A DNA stretch of 64,000 bases from Thiospirochaeta perfilievii (GTDB lineage: Bacteria > Spirochaetota > Spirochaetia > DSM-2461). The stretch lies in contig NZ_CP035807.1 of assembly GCF_008329945.1 (NCBI RefSeq), positions 3,348,001 to 3,412,000 on the forward strand, given 5' to 3'. The notes below the pieces were generated by a model. It was not told the origin of the DNA and made no database searches. It saw only the letters and a program-made list of their open reading frames with translations. The translations under genes were made by a program, and so were the position numbers. Shown in pieces: positions 40,620 through 50,015 of the stretch. The first letter of the stretch is position 1, and the number at the start of each line of letters is the position of its first letter.

Positions 40620-42029
40620 ATGGATATAAGAGAAGAGATATCTAATAATAGGAAAAAAAGAGTAGAGAGAGAGGGATATGGGTTATCTATAACTATTCCC
40701 GAAAAAAGAGAAGCTCCTTTAATTGATTTTAGTAAGGGTCCCTTTGTCATATGCGAAGTAAAAAGAGGATCTCCTTCAAAGGGACATTTTGCTAAAGAGT
40801 TGGACGAAGTAGAGCAAGCAACAAAATATTGGGATAGTGGGGTTAAACATGTTAGTATTTTAACAGAAGAGGACTACTTTTACGGTTCTCTACAAGATCT
40901 AATAAACATAAAAAAAAGGTGTCCCACCCTTTCAGTATTAAGAAAGGATTTTTTATTAGACCTTACAGATGTGGAAACAAGTTATCTCTGTGGAGCAGAC
41001 GCATATTTATTAATTACTTCCCTTCTTGATAGAGACCTTTTATACAGTATGTATTGGCGTGGTAAAGAACTAGGTATGACACCATTAGTCGAGGTTCATG
41101 ATAAAGATGATGTAGAAAAGGTTAGAGAACTAAGACCATCTATAATAGGTATCAACTCAAGGGATTTAAAAAATTTTACGATCGATCCTTTAAGACCACT
41201 TAAAATTAGATCCTATATCGATTGGGAGTGTGACATTATCTATGAGTCTGGAATTAGTTCTAAAGAAGATGGGGAGTTTGCCCGTGACTCTAATTTTTCT
41301 GGGGTTTTAGTTGGTGAGTGGGCTGTTAAAAAAGAATCCCTACCAGGGGAATTAGTTTCAGTATTTGAAAAAAGTAGGGTCTATAATCCTTGGGAAAGAC
41401 TTTTTAATAGTTACAAAGAGAATAGACCCTTTATTAAAATTTGTGGTTTAACCAATAAAGAGGATGTCGATCTAGCAGTGGATCTAGGGGCAAATCTTCT
41501 AGGCTTTATACTAGCAGAATCTCCAAGGAAAGTTGAGATAGACTTTATTAAAACCCAAATAATTGATAAAAGAATTTTAAAAGTAGGTGTTGTTGTACTC
41601 TCTAAAGGAGAGAAACTATCAGATGATATTAAGCAGTTAGTTTACGATGGTTATTTAGATTTTATCCAGTACCATGGGGATGAAACCCTAAAAGAGTGTA
41701 TTAATAATGGTGTTCCATTTTATAAAGCTATAAGTATAAAAAATAGGGAATCACTAAATAAAATGAATAGTTATGGTCCTGTCGTTCTATTAGATTCATT
41801 TTCAGCTAGTAAGCGGGGAGGAACAGGTAAGAGTATAGATAGAAAGTTAACAGCCATAGCAAGGAATAACCCTAATCTTTGGTTAGCAGGGGGACTTAAT
41901 ACGGAAAATATTAGTTCTGTTTTAGAGGAGTTTAAACCTGAATTTATAGATGTTTCTAGTGGATTAGAATTGTACCCGGGTAAAAAGAGTAAAGAGAAAA
42001 TGATTAAATTTTTTAAGGAATTGATATGA
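40620..42029 (+). CDS. trpCF: Bifunctional indole-3-glycerol-phosphate synthase / phosphoribosylanthranilate isomerase
   Basis: A 469-residue fusion of two TIM barrels. TrpC part 1-255: CEVKRGSPSKG, LSVLRKDFLLD, and IIGINSRDLKNFTID with the catalytic Lys and Glu residues. TrpF part from about 268: FIKICGLTNKEDV with catalytic Cys, LGFILAESPRKVE, FIQYHGDE, and VLLDSFSASKRGGTGK with catalytic Asp. It begins 1 bp after trpGD and overlaps trpB by 4 bp. Confidence 0.97.
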   Translation: MDIREEISNNRKKRVEREGYGLSITIPEKREAPLIDFSKGPFVICEVKRGSPSKGHFAKELDEVEQATKYWDSGVKHVSILTEEDYFYGSLQDLINIKKRCPTLSVLRKDFLLDLTDVETSYLCGADAYLLITSLLDRDLLYSMYWRGKELGMTPLVEVHDKDDVEKVRELRPSIIGINSRDLKNFTIDPLRPLKIRSYIDWECDIIYESGISSKEDGEFARDSNFSGVLVGEWAVKKESLPGELVSVFEKSRVYNPWERLFNSYKENRPFIKICGLTNKEDVDLAVDLGANLLGFILAESPRKVEIDFIKTQIIDKRILKVGVVVLSKGEKLSDDIKQLVYDGYLDFIQYHGDETLKECINNGVPFYKAISIKNRESLNKMNSYGPVVLLDSFSASKRGGTGKSIDRKLTAIARNNPNLWLAGGLNTENISSVLEEFKPEFIDVSSGLELYPGKKSKEKMIKFFKELI

Positions 42030-43234
42030 AAAAATACAATAACTTTTTTGGTAGATTTGGTGGAAGATATGTAGCTGAAGTTTTAAGGGAGCCCCTTAGG
42101 GAGTTAGAAGATGCATATAAGAAATATATAGTAGATACTGATTTTATAGATGAGTTAAATAAGTTTGCTAAGGATTTTATAGGTAGGCCAACACCATTAC
42201 TATTTGCAGAGAACTCTACAAATCAGATCGGTGGTGGTCAAATTTATATTAAACTAGAAGGGCTTGCTAATACAGGTGCACATAAAATAAACAACGCAGT
42301 TGGTCAAGCTTTGTTGGCTAAAAGAATGGGTAAAACCCGGGTTATCGCAGAAACTGGAGCTGGACAGCACGGAGTAGCAACAGCAGCTGCATGTGCAAGG
42401 TTAGGTCTTGAGTGTGTAATTTATATGGGAGCAGAAGATATAAGACGGCAACACCCAAACGTCTACTGGATGGAGCTATATGGCGCAAAGGTTGTATCTG
42501 TTGAATCAGGTTCTAAAACCCTAAAGGATGCAGTAAATGAAGCTTTAAGGGATTGGAGTGGTAGTTTTAATAATACCCACTACATTATAGGTTCTGCCCT
42601 AGGCCCATCACCGTATCCAGATATGGTTAGGGAATTCCAATCTGTTATTGGTAGGGAAGTTAAGGAGCAAGCTAAGGATTTAGACATAGCAGTTATGGTC
42701 GCCTGTGTAGGTGGAGGTTCCAATGCTATAGGTTTTTTTGAACCATTTTTAGAGATGAATACACCTAGGCTTGTTGGCGTTGAAGCAGGGGGTAAGGGAT
42801 CTGGTTTAGGGGAAAATGCTATAAGAATGACTGATAGTGGTAAAGATGGAATAGTTCAGGGATATAAGAGTAAATTTCTTATTGATTCTGATGGACAACT
42901 TAGTGAAACCCACTCGATTTCCGCGGGACTAGACTACCCGGGGATTGGGCCACAATTAGCAAACCTAGGGGAGATTGGAAGGGTTGAGTTTACATCTATA
43001 AATGATAATGAGGCCCTTGAAGCTCTAAAGTTTTTTGCAAGGAATGAAGGTGTTATATTTGCAATGGAGTCTTCCCATGCAGGTGCAGCAGCGATTAAAA
43101 TTGCTAAAGGACTACCTAAAAATCGAGCAATTATAGTTAATATGTCAGGTCGAGGGGATAAGGATATATTTATTTCAGCTAAAGCTTTAGATGAGAAACC
43201 TTGGAAGGAGTTTTTAATGGAGGAGTCAAAATGA
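42026..43234 (+). CDS. trpB: Tryptophan synthase beta subunit
   Basis: 402 residues, PLP enzyme joining indole and serine. NNFFGRFGGRYVAE at the N-terminus, PLP Lys near 88 in GAHKINNAVGQ, GAGQHGVATAAACARLG, GGGSNAIGFF phosphate loop, and AGLDYPGIGPQ are intact. This is the TrpB1 type expected to work with TrpA. The stop overlaps trpA (ATGA). Confidence 0.98.
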   Translation: MKKYNNFFGRFGGRYVAEVLREPLRELEDAYKKYIVDTDFIDELNKFAKDFIGRPTPLLFAENSTNQIGGGQIYIKLEGLANTGAHKINNAVGQALLAKRMGKTRVIAETGAGQHGVATAAACARLGLECVIYMGAEDIRRQHPNVYWMELYGAKVVSVESGSKTLKDAVNEALRDWSGSFNNTHYIIGSALGPSPYPDMVREFQSVIGREVKEQAKDLDIAVMVACVGGGSNAIGFFEPFLEMNTPRLVGVEAGGKGSGLGENAIRMTDSGKDGIVQGYKSKFLIDSDGQLSETHSISAGLDYPGIGPQLANLGEIGRVEFTSINDNEALEALKFFARNEGVIFAMESSHAGAAAIKIAKGLPKNRAIIVNMSGRGDKDIFISAKALDEKPWKEFLMEESK

Positions 43235-43980
43235 ATAGAGAGATAGTTTCCCACTTAGTAGCAGGTTATCCCACATTAGAGGGTTCTTTTGAGGTCGCTA
43301 AAGGGTTAATTGACGGAAAAGGTTATGCCCTTGAGATCCAGATACCATTTTCTGACCCTTCTGCAGATGGCCCAACTATTGAAGTAGCTTGTTCCCAATC
43401 ATTGAAACTCGGTTTTAAGGTTGATATGGGGTTTGAACTAATTAAAAGAGTTAAATTATACAGTCCAGAAACACCTATATATTTAATGAGTTATGCAAGT
43501 ATTGTTTTTACAAACGGTGTGGAAAACTTTGTAAAAAAAGCTAAGCTATATGGTGTTGAGGGATTAATAATTCCTGACTTAACAGTAGGAGCTGATGAGG
43601 GTTTATATGAACTAGGTAAAAAGTATGATGTAAACATTATCCCTGTTCTAGTAACCTCTGTTCCCAAAAATAGAGTAGATGAAATTTTGAGGAACAGTAG
43701 TTCAGACTGGGTTTATATCGCTTTAAGAGGGGGAATTACTGGAAGTTATACAGAGATCACCAAGGATAACTTAGACTTTCTAGACTATGTTAAAGGGTAT
43801 AATAAACATGTTATGGCAGGGTTTGGTATACAGTCAAAGGAGCAGATAGATGTTTTAGATAAGCATGTGGATGCATCTGTTGTTGGGTCATATTTTGTTA
43901 AAAAGACAAAAGAACTTTTTGATAAAAAAATGGATCTATCAAAGGGTATTAGTCAGGTTATTTCAGATCTAAGAGAGTAA
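43231..43980 (+). CDS. trpA: Tryptophan synthase alpha subunit
   Basis: 249 residues from ATG 43231, placed by GGAGG 7 nt upstream and the ATGA overlap with trpB. A longer frame to 43201 lies inside trpB and is not needed. The catalytic acids correspond to Glu35 and Asp46 (LEIQIPFSDPSADGP), separated by 11 residues as in E. coli Glu49 and Asp60. The N-terminus is about 14 residues shorter than in E. coli and lacks helix 0. The C-terminal GFGIQSKEQI and ASVVGSYFVK phosphate-binding segments are present. Its 3' end overlaps the convergent sirtuin-like gene by 12 bp. Confidence 0.96.
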   Translation: MNREIVSHLVAGYPTLEGSFEVAKGLIDGKGYALEIQIPFSDPSADGPTIEVACSQSLKLGFKVDMGFELIKRVKLYSPETPIYLMSYASIVFTNGVENFVKKAKLYGVEGLIIPDLTVGADEGLYELGKKYDVNIIPVLVTSVPKNRVDEILRNSSSDWVYIALRGGITGSYTEITKDNLDFLDYVKGYNKHVMAGFGIQSKEQIDVLDKHVDASVVGSYFVKKTKELFDKKMDLSKGISQVISDLRE

Positions 43981-44640
43981 CTTAAAAAAAGTCTCCGGTG
44001 ATGATTTAAAGGAGTACTGTTTCTTTATTGTTGAAGGAATACCTAAATCACTGGAGTTGACTCTTAAAAGAGTCACATTTGGCAGTGCTGTAGCAATATT
44101 TTCAAACGGTCCCTTTATTAGTTTTGTATCTAACTCGCTTGTTTCAATCTCTAGTAGCAGTATTTTATTATTGTAATTCTTATGTATCCATTTGTAATAG
44201 GATTTTTCTTGAATCTGTAAGTGCTCATCTACAAAGTAGGTATCTGTTGTTATATTCATAATTAAAGGGGAGTTACAATAGGGGCATTTAGGATGGGAAG
44301 ACCTATCTTTAAAATCTATAAAATCCCATAATTCCTCTGTACAAGCGTTATAACACTGTAGCTTGTTACAACTACCGTTTGGTGTAAAAACTCTACCAAT
44401 ATGGTCTGATAAGTTACTATTCCATGATGTGGAAATAATAAAATAATCCTTATTATTGAATATTTTACTAATTTTACTATTTATATCTATTGTGTTAGAT
44501 AGGAATCCATTGTATTCCTTAATCTCATCCCAATTAAGTGGATCTATAGGAGGATCTACTTTTTTTAAAATTGAAGCACCTAAACCAATTAATATATAAC
44601 TTGACTCTTTAACTATTTTTTTTATCTCTTTTACTTTCAC
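43969..44640 (-). CDS. Sirtuin-like protein, degenerate NAD pocket
   Basis: 223 residues starting with GTG 44640. The order ILIGLGAS, IISTSWNSNLSDHIG (in place of the usual TTNxDghhq), a zinc finger (C-x3-C-type KLQCYNAC ... CPYC), and ILLLEIETSE followed by NIATALPNVTLLRVN is that of the Sir2-family proteins of anaerobes with a YxxW...LEiG motif. The usual GAGxS..GIPxFR stretch is lost (only GLGAS remains), so deacylase or ADP-ribosyl activity is doubtful. The family call is inference from motif order. Not part of the trp operon (opposite strand). Confidence 0.55.
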   Translation of the reverse strand: MKVKEIKKIVKESSYILIGLGASILKKVDPPIDPLNWDEIKEYNGFLSNTIDINSKISKIFNNKDYFIISTSWNSNLSDHIGRVFTPNGSCNKLQCYNACTEELWDFIDFKDRSSHPKCPYCNSPLIMNITTDTYFVDEHLQIQEKSYYKWIHKNYNNKILLLEIETSELDTKLIKGPFENIATALPNVTLLRVNSSDLGIPSTIKKQYSFKSSPETFFKLLS

Positions 44641-44763
44641 AAACTCTATCCTAGATAAATTATAGTTTAGATATAAAATTAAGGAAATAATATTCGTATA
44701 TTTAATTATAATTTTATTGATTTAAAATATCATTAAATATAATCTATTAATAGGAGTATAATC

Positions 44764-45864
44764 ATGTTAGATAAAAAGTTTAATGACATTTATAAGAATC
44801 ATTTTTTTGATGGATTATTAGAAGATGAGCTTAAAAGTGTGGATATGAGACTTTTTAAAGAGAAAAAATATAAGGCTGGAGATGTTGTTATACAACAAGA
44901 TACCCGGGGAGACTTTATGTTTTTAATAGTATCTGGCGAGGTTATAATATCAAAGGTTATGCCCACATCTGAGATTGAGTTAGCTAGAAGAGTTAGTGGT
45001 GAATATGTCGGAGAGATGGCTCTTTTTGATGGACAATTACGTAGTGCTAATGTTGTCGCAAGTAGCGATGTAACTGGTTATATAATAGATGCAGACCTTT
45101 TTTTCTATCTTTTTAGAAATTTTGAACAGATAAAAATAAATATAATTAAAATTATCAACTCAACAGTTCGAGATACAGGTATAAAGCTTGGTGAGAGTAG
45201 TGTAAGTCATAATAAACAGCTCTCAATAAAGGATTCCGAGCTTCTAAAAACTAGAAGTTTATTAAACGAAACAATTGAGTTAAAAAGATATATAGATGAA
45301 CAGAAGTGTGAATTAGAGTTGATTAATAGGGAGTTAGAAAAGAGAAATAAAGAGTTATATCAACTAACTATTAAGGATGATCTAACCCATCTCTACTCTA
45401 ATAATCACTTTAATACACTATTAGAAAACGAGTATTCAAGATCAATAAGGTACAGTATTAACTTCTCCTTATTAATGGTTGATATAGATGATTTTGCAAA
45501 TTTTAATAAAAACTACGGCTATTTTACAGGTGATAGGATTTTAAAGGAGATGGCCTCCACCCTATCAACACTAGTTAGAAAAGAGGATGTTTTAGGTAGA
45601 GTTGCAGGGGAGAGATTTGGTATAATTTTACCCCATCAATCTATTGATGATGCAGTAGAATTATCAAATAAGATCTTAAATACTATTGAGAGTAATATGT
45701 TTATTTTAGATGGCAAAAAAACTGGACTAACTGTAACTATAGGTATAACTGATAATTATATAGGAGATCCTAATTCAAGTGATGATATGAGAAGTTATGC
45801 TGAGATAGCAATGAAAAAAGCTAAGGTTAGGGGTAAAAACTGTTTAGAAGTTTTTATCAAGTAG
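44764..45864 (+). CDS. Cyclic-nucleotide-binding/GGDEF protein
   Basis: 366 residues. Residues 10-130 form a CAP-type cNMP-binding beta-barrel (FMFLIVSGEVIISK, GEYVGEMALFDGQLRSANVVA). The phosphate-binding cassette ends in RSA, close to the canonical RxA. A coiled coil (about 165-205) links to a GGDEF domain (DDLTHLYSNNHF, LLMVDIDDFANFNKNYGYFTGD). The active-site loop near 280 reads AGERF instead of GG(D/E)EF, so catalysis is uncertain. Ribosome site AGGAG precedes ATG. The stop abuts the convergent sua5 gene. Confidence 0.9.
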   Translation: MLDKKFNDIYKNHFFDGLLEDELKSVDMRLFKEKKYKAGDVVIQQDTRGDFMFLIVSGEVIISKVMPTSEIELARRVSGEYVGEMALFDGQLRSANVVASSDVTGYIIDADLFFYLFRNFEQIKINIIKIINSTVRDTGIKLGESSVSHNKQLSIKDSELLKTRSLLNETIELKRYIDEQKCELELINRELEKRNKELYQLTIKDDLTHLYSNNHFNTLLENEYSRSIRYSINFSLLMVDIDDFANFNKNYGYFTGDRILKEMASTLSTLVRKEDVLGRVAGERFGIILPHQSIDDAVELSNKILNTIESNMFILDGKKTGLTVTIGITDNYIGDPNSSDDMRSYAEIAMKKAKVRGKNCLEVFIK

Positions 45865-46799
45865 TTATGCAGAAGCTCTTTTTAGCTTGTCATTTATAGC
45901 TTGTCCTATACTTATCTCCGGTATATATGATGTTAATATAAGGTCAAAATTCTCTTTATCAAGATCCCTTAAAGCGCTATATAAATTCTCTCCAGCCTCT
46001 ATATAATCACTATCTTCTGAAAGATTAACAACACTACTAAGTTTTATATTAGGGGTATTATCCCCAAAAGCTATAAATGCTATATTTCCAGAGTACTCTT
46101 TATTGTTATCATATATTTCCAGTTTAGTTGTTGGTGCATAGTGCTTTTCTAACATTCCAGGAGCTTCCGGCTTTGATGAGCTATTAATATTTACAGTAAC
46201 ACTTCCAATGACACTCTCAATCTCTTCCTTGGTAATCCGTCCTTTTCTTAAAATTGTAGGAGTACCAACAAGTGAAATAATTGTAGACTCTATACCAACT
46301 CTACAGCTACCTCCCTCTAGGATATAATCAACACCCTCTATAAGGTCTGTAATATGGTTACTCTTAGTTGGGCTTATATAGCCAAATTTATTAGCACTAG
46401 GCCCTGCTACAGGTCTATTGGCTTTTTAAGAAACTCAAGGGCTACAGGATGTTCTGGAATTCTAACACCAACACTATTTAGGCCTGAAGTAACAATATCA
46501 GGAATATCCTTACTTTTTTCTAAAATTATAGTTAGAGGGCCTGGCCAAAACTTATTAGCAAGCATCTTAGCATTTTCTGGGAAGTTTGAAACGACTTGTT
46601 CTATTTTATCAACAGAGTCTATATGGACAATTAATGGATCGTAACTAGGTCTCTCTTTAACTTTAAAAATATTCTCAACAGCACTCTTATCCAGTGCATT
46701 AGCTCCTAGACCGTAAACAGTTTCTGTTGGAAATATAACTAAACCACCACTCTTTATTATATTACCAGCTCTGTCTGTATCAATACCAATCTTGTCCAT
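45865..46799 (-). pseudogene. tsaC: Threonylcarbamoyl-AMP synthase (Sua5/TsaC), split by a -1 frameshift
   Basis: Makes threonylcarbamoyl-AMP for t6A37 in tRNA, normally essential. From ATG 46799 (GGAG 6 nt upstream; ATG 46811 also possible) the YrdC domain is clear: GLVIFPTETVYGLGANA, KERPSYDPLIVHI, FWPGPLTIIL, GVRIPEH. The frame stops just after EFLKKP. In the -1 frame it continues ANRPVAGPSANKFGYISPT ... SCRVGIESTIISL ... the Sua5 linker PGMLEKHYAPTT and a C-terminal Sua5 domain, to 45865. One extra A in the A5 run (T5 at 46423-46427 on the plus strand) restores about 311 residues. Sequence error, recoding or real loss cannot be separated here. Confidence 0.85.
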
Positions 46800-46941
46800 A
46801 AAACGCTCCATAAATAGTTATTAGATAATAGTTTAATCAGTTATAGCATGTCAATTGAGTTTATATCTTCTCTATTGATTAATATTCATTTTTTTTAGAT
46901 ATTTATACCTTCTAATAGATGATATTTTAAGGAGTTATGGG

Positions 46942-48093
46942 ATGTACCCTCTTAGTAAGAAAATAGGTATAGTAGGTGGTGGCCAATTAGGTAAAATGAT
47001 GATTCTAGACGCAAAAAGGTTAGGTTTTTATGTTGTCGTCCTAGATCCATCAGAGAATTGTCCAGCCCACTCAATATGTGACAAACATATAGTTAAATCA
47101 TTTGATGATATAGAGGCATATAGGGAGTTAGCAAGTTGTGTTGATGTTATAACATATGAGTTTGAACACATCAATTCAAAAATACTCCAAGAGATTGAAA
47201 ACAGTGGTCATCCTGTATATCCAAGTCCCCACTCATTAGAAATTATTCAAGATAAGAAGATCCAAAAGGATACAATTGTAAAGCACGGTATAAAAACACC
47301 AGAGTATATAGCTATAAATAATGTAGAAGATATTAAAGTTGCTGGGGAGAGATTTGGTTACCCTCTTATGTTAAAAGCTCGTAAGGGTGGTTATGATGGA
47401 AAGGGTAATACTGTTGTTAGAAATATAGATTCTATTGATAAATCTTATAAAAAACTTGGAAGTGGTAATATCCCACTTATTGCTGAGAAATTTTGTAGTT
47501 TTGAAAAAGAGATCTCTGTTTTAGCTTGTCGTGATATTCAAGGGCAGATATATGTATATCCAGTTGCGGAAAATATACATATTGATAGTATTTTAGATGA
47601 GACCTTAGTACCTGCATCGATAACAGAAGAGAGTCGGGTAAAAGCTATGGAGATGGCCCACTCTGTTATGGAAGTATTCTCAGATGTTGGAATGTTTTGC
47701 ACAGAGATGTTTGTTACAGCTGATGGAGAGATTCTTCTAAATGAAGTAGCTCCTAGACCCCATAACTCTGGGCATTACACTATAGAAGGGTGTTATACTA
47801 GCCAATATGAAGCACATATTAGAAGTATTGTAGGCTTACCAATAGGAGATGTTTCTCTAAGATGTCCTACTGTTATGAAGAATATACTAGGTAGTGGAAT
47901 AGAGGGTGTAAGTAAAATAACTGGAATAGATAAGATGTATAGGGACCCATTTGTAAAACTTCATCTATATGGTAAAAATATCTCTAAACCAAAAAGAAAA
48001 ATGGCACATATAACAGCTATAGGAAAAACATTAGAAGAGGCACAAACTCGGGTCAAAAATGCCTATAATGAAATAGAAATAAAAGGTGAATAG
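46942..48093 (+). CDS. purK: N5-carboxyaminoimidazole ribonucleotide synthase
   Basis: ATP-grasp enzyme of purine synthesis that carboxylates AIR with bicarbonate. 383 residues. IGIVGGGQLGKMM at the N-terminus, the ATP-grasp segment LMLKARKGGYDGKGN near 145, EKFCSFEKEISVLACRD, and NEVAPRPHNSGHYTIEGC are typical. AAGGAG lies upstream of ATG. It is followed by purE after 9 bp. Confidence 0.97.
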   Translation: MYPLSKKIGIVGGGQLGKMMILDAKRLGFYVVVLDPSENCPAHSICDKHIVKSFDDIEAYRELASCVDVITYEFEHINSKILQEIENSGHPVYPSPHSLEIIQDKKIQKDTIVKHGIKTPEYIAINNVEDIKVAGERFGYPLMLKARKGGYDGKGNTVVRNIDSIDKSYKKLGSGNIPLIAEKFCSFEKEISVLACRDIQGQIYVYPVAENIHIDSILDETLVPASITEESRVKAMEMAHSVMEVFSDVGMFCTEMFVTADGEILLNEVAPRPHNSGHYTIEGCYTSQYEAHIRSIVGLPIGDVSLRCPTVMKNILGSGIEGVSKITGIDKMYRDPFVKLHLYGKNISKPKRKMAHITAIGKTLEEAQTRVKNAYNEIEIKGE

Positions 48094-48102
48094 GAGAAAA
48101 AG

Positions 48103-48618
48103 ATGAATCCATTAGTAGGAATAATCATGGGCAGTGACTCTGACCTTCCAGTTATGAAGTCAGCTGCAGAGATGTTAGATAAGTTGGAAATACCCTATGA
48201 GTTAACTGTAGTATCAGCCCATAGAACACCTGATAGATTAGTTGATTATAGTAAAAAAGCTAGGGATAGGGGAATTAAGGTTATAATAGCTGGAGCTGGT
48301 GGTGCTGCCCATCTTCCTGGAATGGTTGCATCCATGACACCTCTACCAGTAATTGGAGTTCCTGTAAAGACTAAGGCATTAAGTGGTTTAGATTCACTAT
48401 ACTCTATTGTTCAAATGCCTCCTGGTATACCTGTGGCTACTGTTGCTATAAATGGGGCGAATAATGCAGGAATTCTTGCAGCTTCTATTTTAGGTGTGTC
48501 AAATTCAGATATTTTAGATAGGGTAACTCTATATAAGAGGGAACTTGAAGATATGGTTTTGAATAAGGCGTCTAAGTTAGAAGATCTAAAGTATAAAAGT
48601 TATTTAGATCAAATGTGA
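48103..48618 (+). CDS. purE: N5-carboxyaminoimidazole ribonucleotide mutase
   Basis: 171 residues. [24 protein letters not shown] with the catalytic His, [14 protein letters not shown] and a loop reading [14 protein letters not shown] are present. Together with the adjacent purK this is the class I (bacterial) two-step route from AIR to CAIR. AGGAG is 7 nt upstream, and a terminator follows at once. Confidence 0.97.
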   Translation: MNPLVGIIMGSDSDLPVMKSAAEMLDKLEIPYELTVVSAHRTPDRLVDYSKKARDRGIKVIIAGAGGAAHLPGMVASMTPLPVIGVPVKTKALSGLDSLYSIVQMPPGIPVATVAINGANNAGILAASILGVSNSDILDRVTLYKRELEDMVLNKASKLEDLKYKSYLDQM

Positions 48619-48619
48619 A

Positions 48620-48645
48620 AATAACCCCGTTAATTCGGGGTTATT
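48620..48645. terminator. Bidirectional terminator between purE and hisS
   Basis: AATAACCCCG/CGGGGTTATT around TTAATT, T-run after it. Serves both convergent genes. Confidence 0.9.
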
Positions 48646-48650
48646 TTTAT

Positions 48651-49949
48651 CTATTCTAAGATAATATCTATAGCCTTACTAATAGATATTCCTTCATAGT
48701 TATCTTTTGTATTTAAATCCTTAAGATTAATGGTATTGCTAGCCACTTCATCTTCACCACAAAAAATGAGGTATGGAATTGTCTTGTTATCAGCGTATTT
48801 AAATTGTTGTTGAATCTTTTTCTTTATTGGGAAGACTTCTACATTTATCCCATTTTTTCTAAGTTCTGTGGCTATCTTATGGTAGTGACCAATAATTTTA
48901 TCATCCAAAACTAGGATTAAAACCTGGGTTAGACTCTTTAATTCTGATTTTTTACCTAAAACTTCAAGACCAGCTAACAGTCTGTCTAATCCTATAGATG
49001 CACCAACACCAGGTAGTTCAGTTTTTGTATAAAGGGAAGCTAAATTGTTATATCTACCCCCTGAACATACAGATCCAATTTCTGGAAGTTCATTTAAAAA
49101 TGTCTCATAAACTAAACCTGTGTAATAGTCTAATCCTCTTGTAATTGAAGGGTCTAGGATAAAGGATTTCTCAATTTTATTATCAATAATATATGAGTAT
49201 ATCTCCTCTAGTCTCTTTGTATCATCACTCTCTCCCCCTGATAAAAATATCATCTTATCTAAGGTATCTCTAAAGTTTTTACCTGGCTTTATAAACTCAA
49301 GAATTTTTAATGCATTTTCTGTTGTAGTAAGCTCTTCTAATAACTCAACTACTTTTACTTCACCAATTTTACCAAGTTTATCTACAACTCTTAAAACCTC
49401 AACAGTTTTATCCTTAAGGCAGAGAGTCTCTAACATTCTATTAAAAATTCCACGGTGGGAAAATCTTATAGTTACATCATTAACACCTAGTTTAAATAGG
49501 GAACTTTGCATCATTAGCATTATTTCAAAGTCACTTGAGGGTGAGTCTACTCCAACAATATCAAAGTCACACTGGGTAAACTCTCTATATCTTCCTCTTT
49601 GTGTATTTTCCCCTCTCCATACTTTTGCAATATGGTATCTTTTAAATGGAAGATATAACTCATCTAAATGTTGGGATATATATCGTGCAAATGGAACTGT
49701 TAAATCAAAACGCAGTGCAACATCCCGTTTCCCACTGTCTTGAAAATTATAAACCTGTTTATCGGTCTCTCCACCACCTTTACCTAGAAGAACTTCTGTA
49801 TACTCTAGAGCAGGGGTATCAATTGGTACAAATCCAAAATTTTCAAAAATATTTTCAAGCTTTTTTATAACTGATTTTCTCTCAATCTCATTTTCTGGTA
49901 AAAAGTCTCTAAACCCTTTTAAAACCCTAGGCTTAATTATTGAACTCAT
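48651..49949 (-). CDS. hisS: Histidyl-tRNA synthetase
   Basis: Class II aminoacyl-tRNA synthetase charging tRNA-His. 432 residues: motif 1 region GFRDFLPENEIERK, motif 2 VWRGENTQRGRYREFTQCDFDI, the His-specific TRGLDYYTGLVYE, motif 3 GVGASIGLDRL, and a C-terminal anticodon-binding domain (VLILVLDDKIIGHYHKIATELRKNG). It is clearly distinct from the HisZ paralogue at the end of the window. AAGGA precedes ATG. Confidence 0.97.
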   Translation of the reverse strand: MSSIIKPRVLKGFRDFLPENEIERKSVIKKLENIFENFGFVPIDTPALEYTEVLLGKGGGETDKQVYNFQDSGKRDVALRFDLTVPFARYISQHLDELYLPFKRYHIAKVWRGENTQRGRYREFTQCDFDIVGVDSPSSDFEIMLMMQSSLFKLGVNDVTIRFSHRGIFNRMLETLCLKDKTVEVLRVVDKLGKIGEVKVVELLEELTTTENALKILEFIKPGKNFRDTLDKMIFLSGGESDDTKRLEEIYSYIIDNKIEKSFILDPSITRGLDYYTGLVYETFLNELPEIGSVCSGGRYNNLASLYTKTELPGVGASIGLDRLLAGLEVLGKKSELKSLTQVLILVLDDKIIGHYHKIATELRKNGINVEVFPIKKKIQQQFKYADNKTIPYLIFCGEDEVASNTINLKDLNTKDNYEGISISKAIDIILE

Positions 49950-50015
49950 TATATATCCTTATTACTAAATTATAGACTATTTTGCATCAAAAAGAGTTTT
50001 AATTCAATCTTTTGT

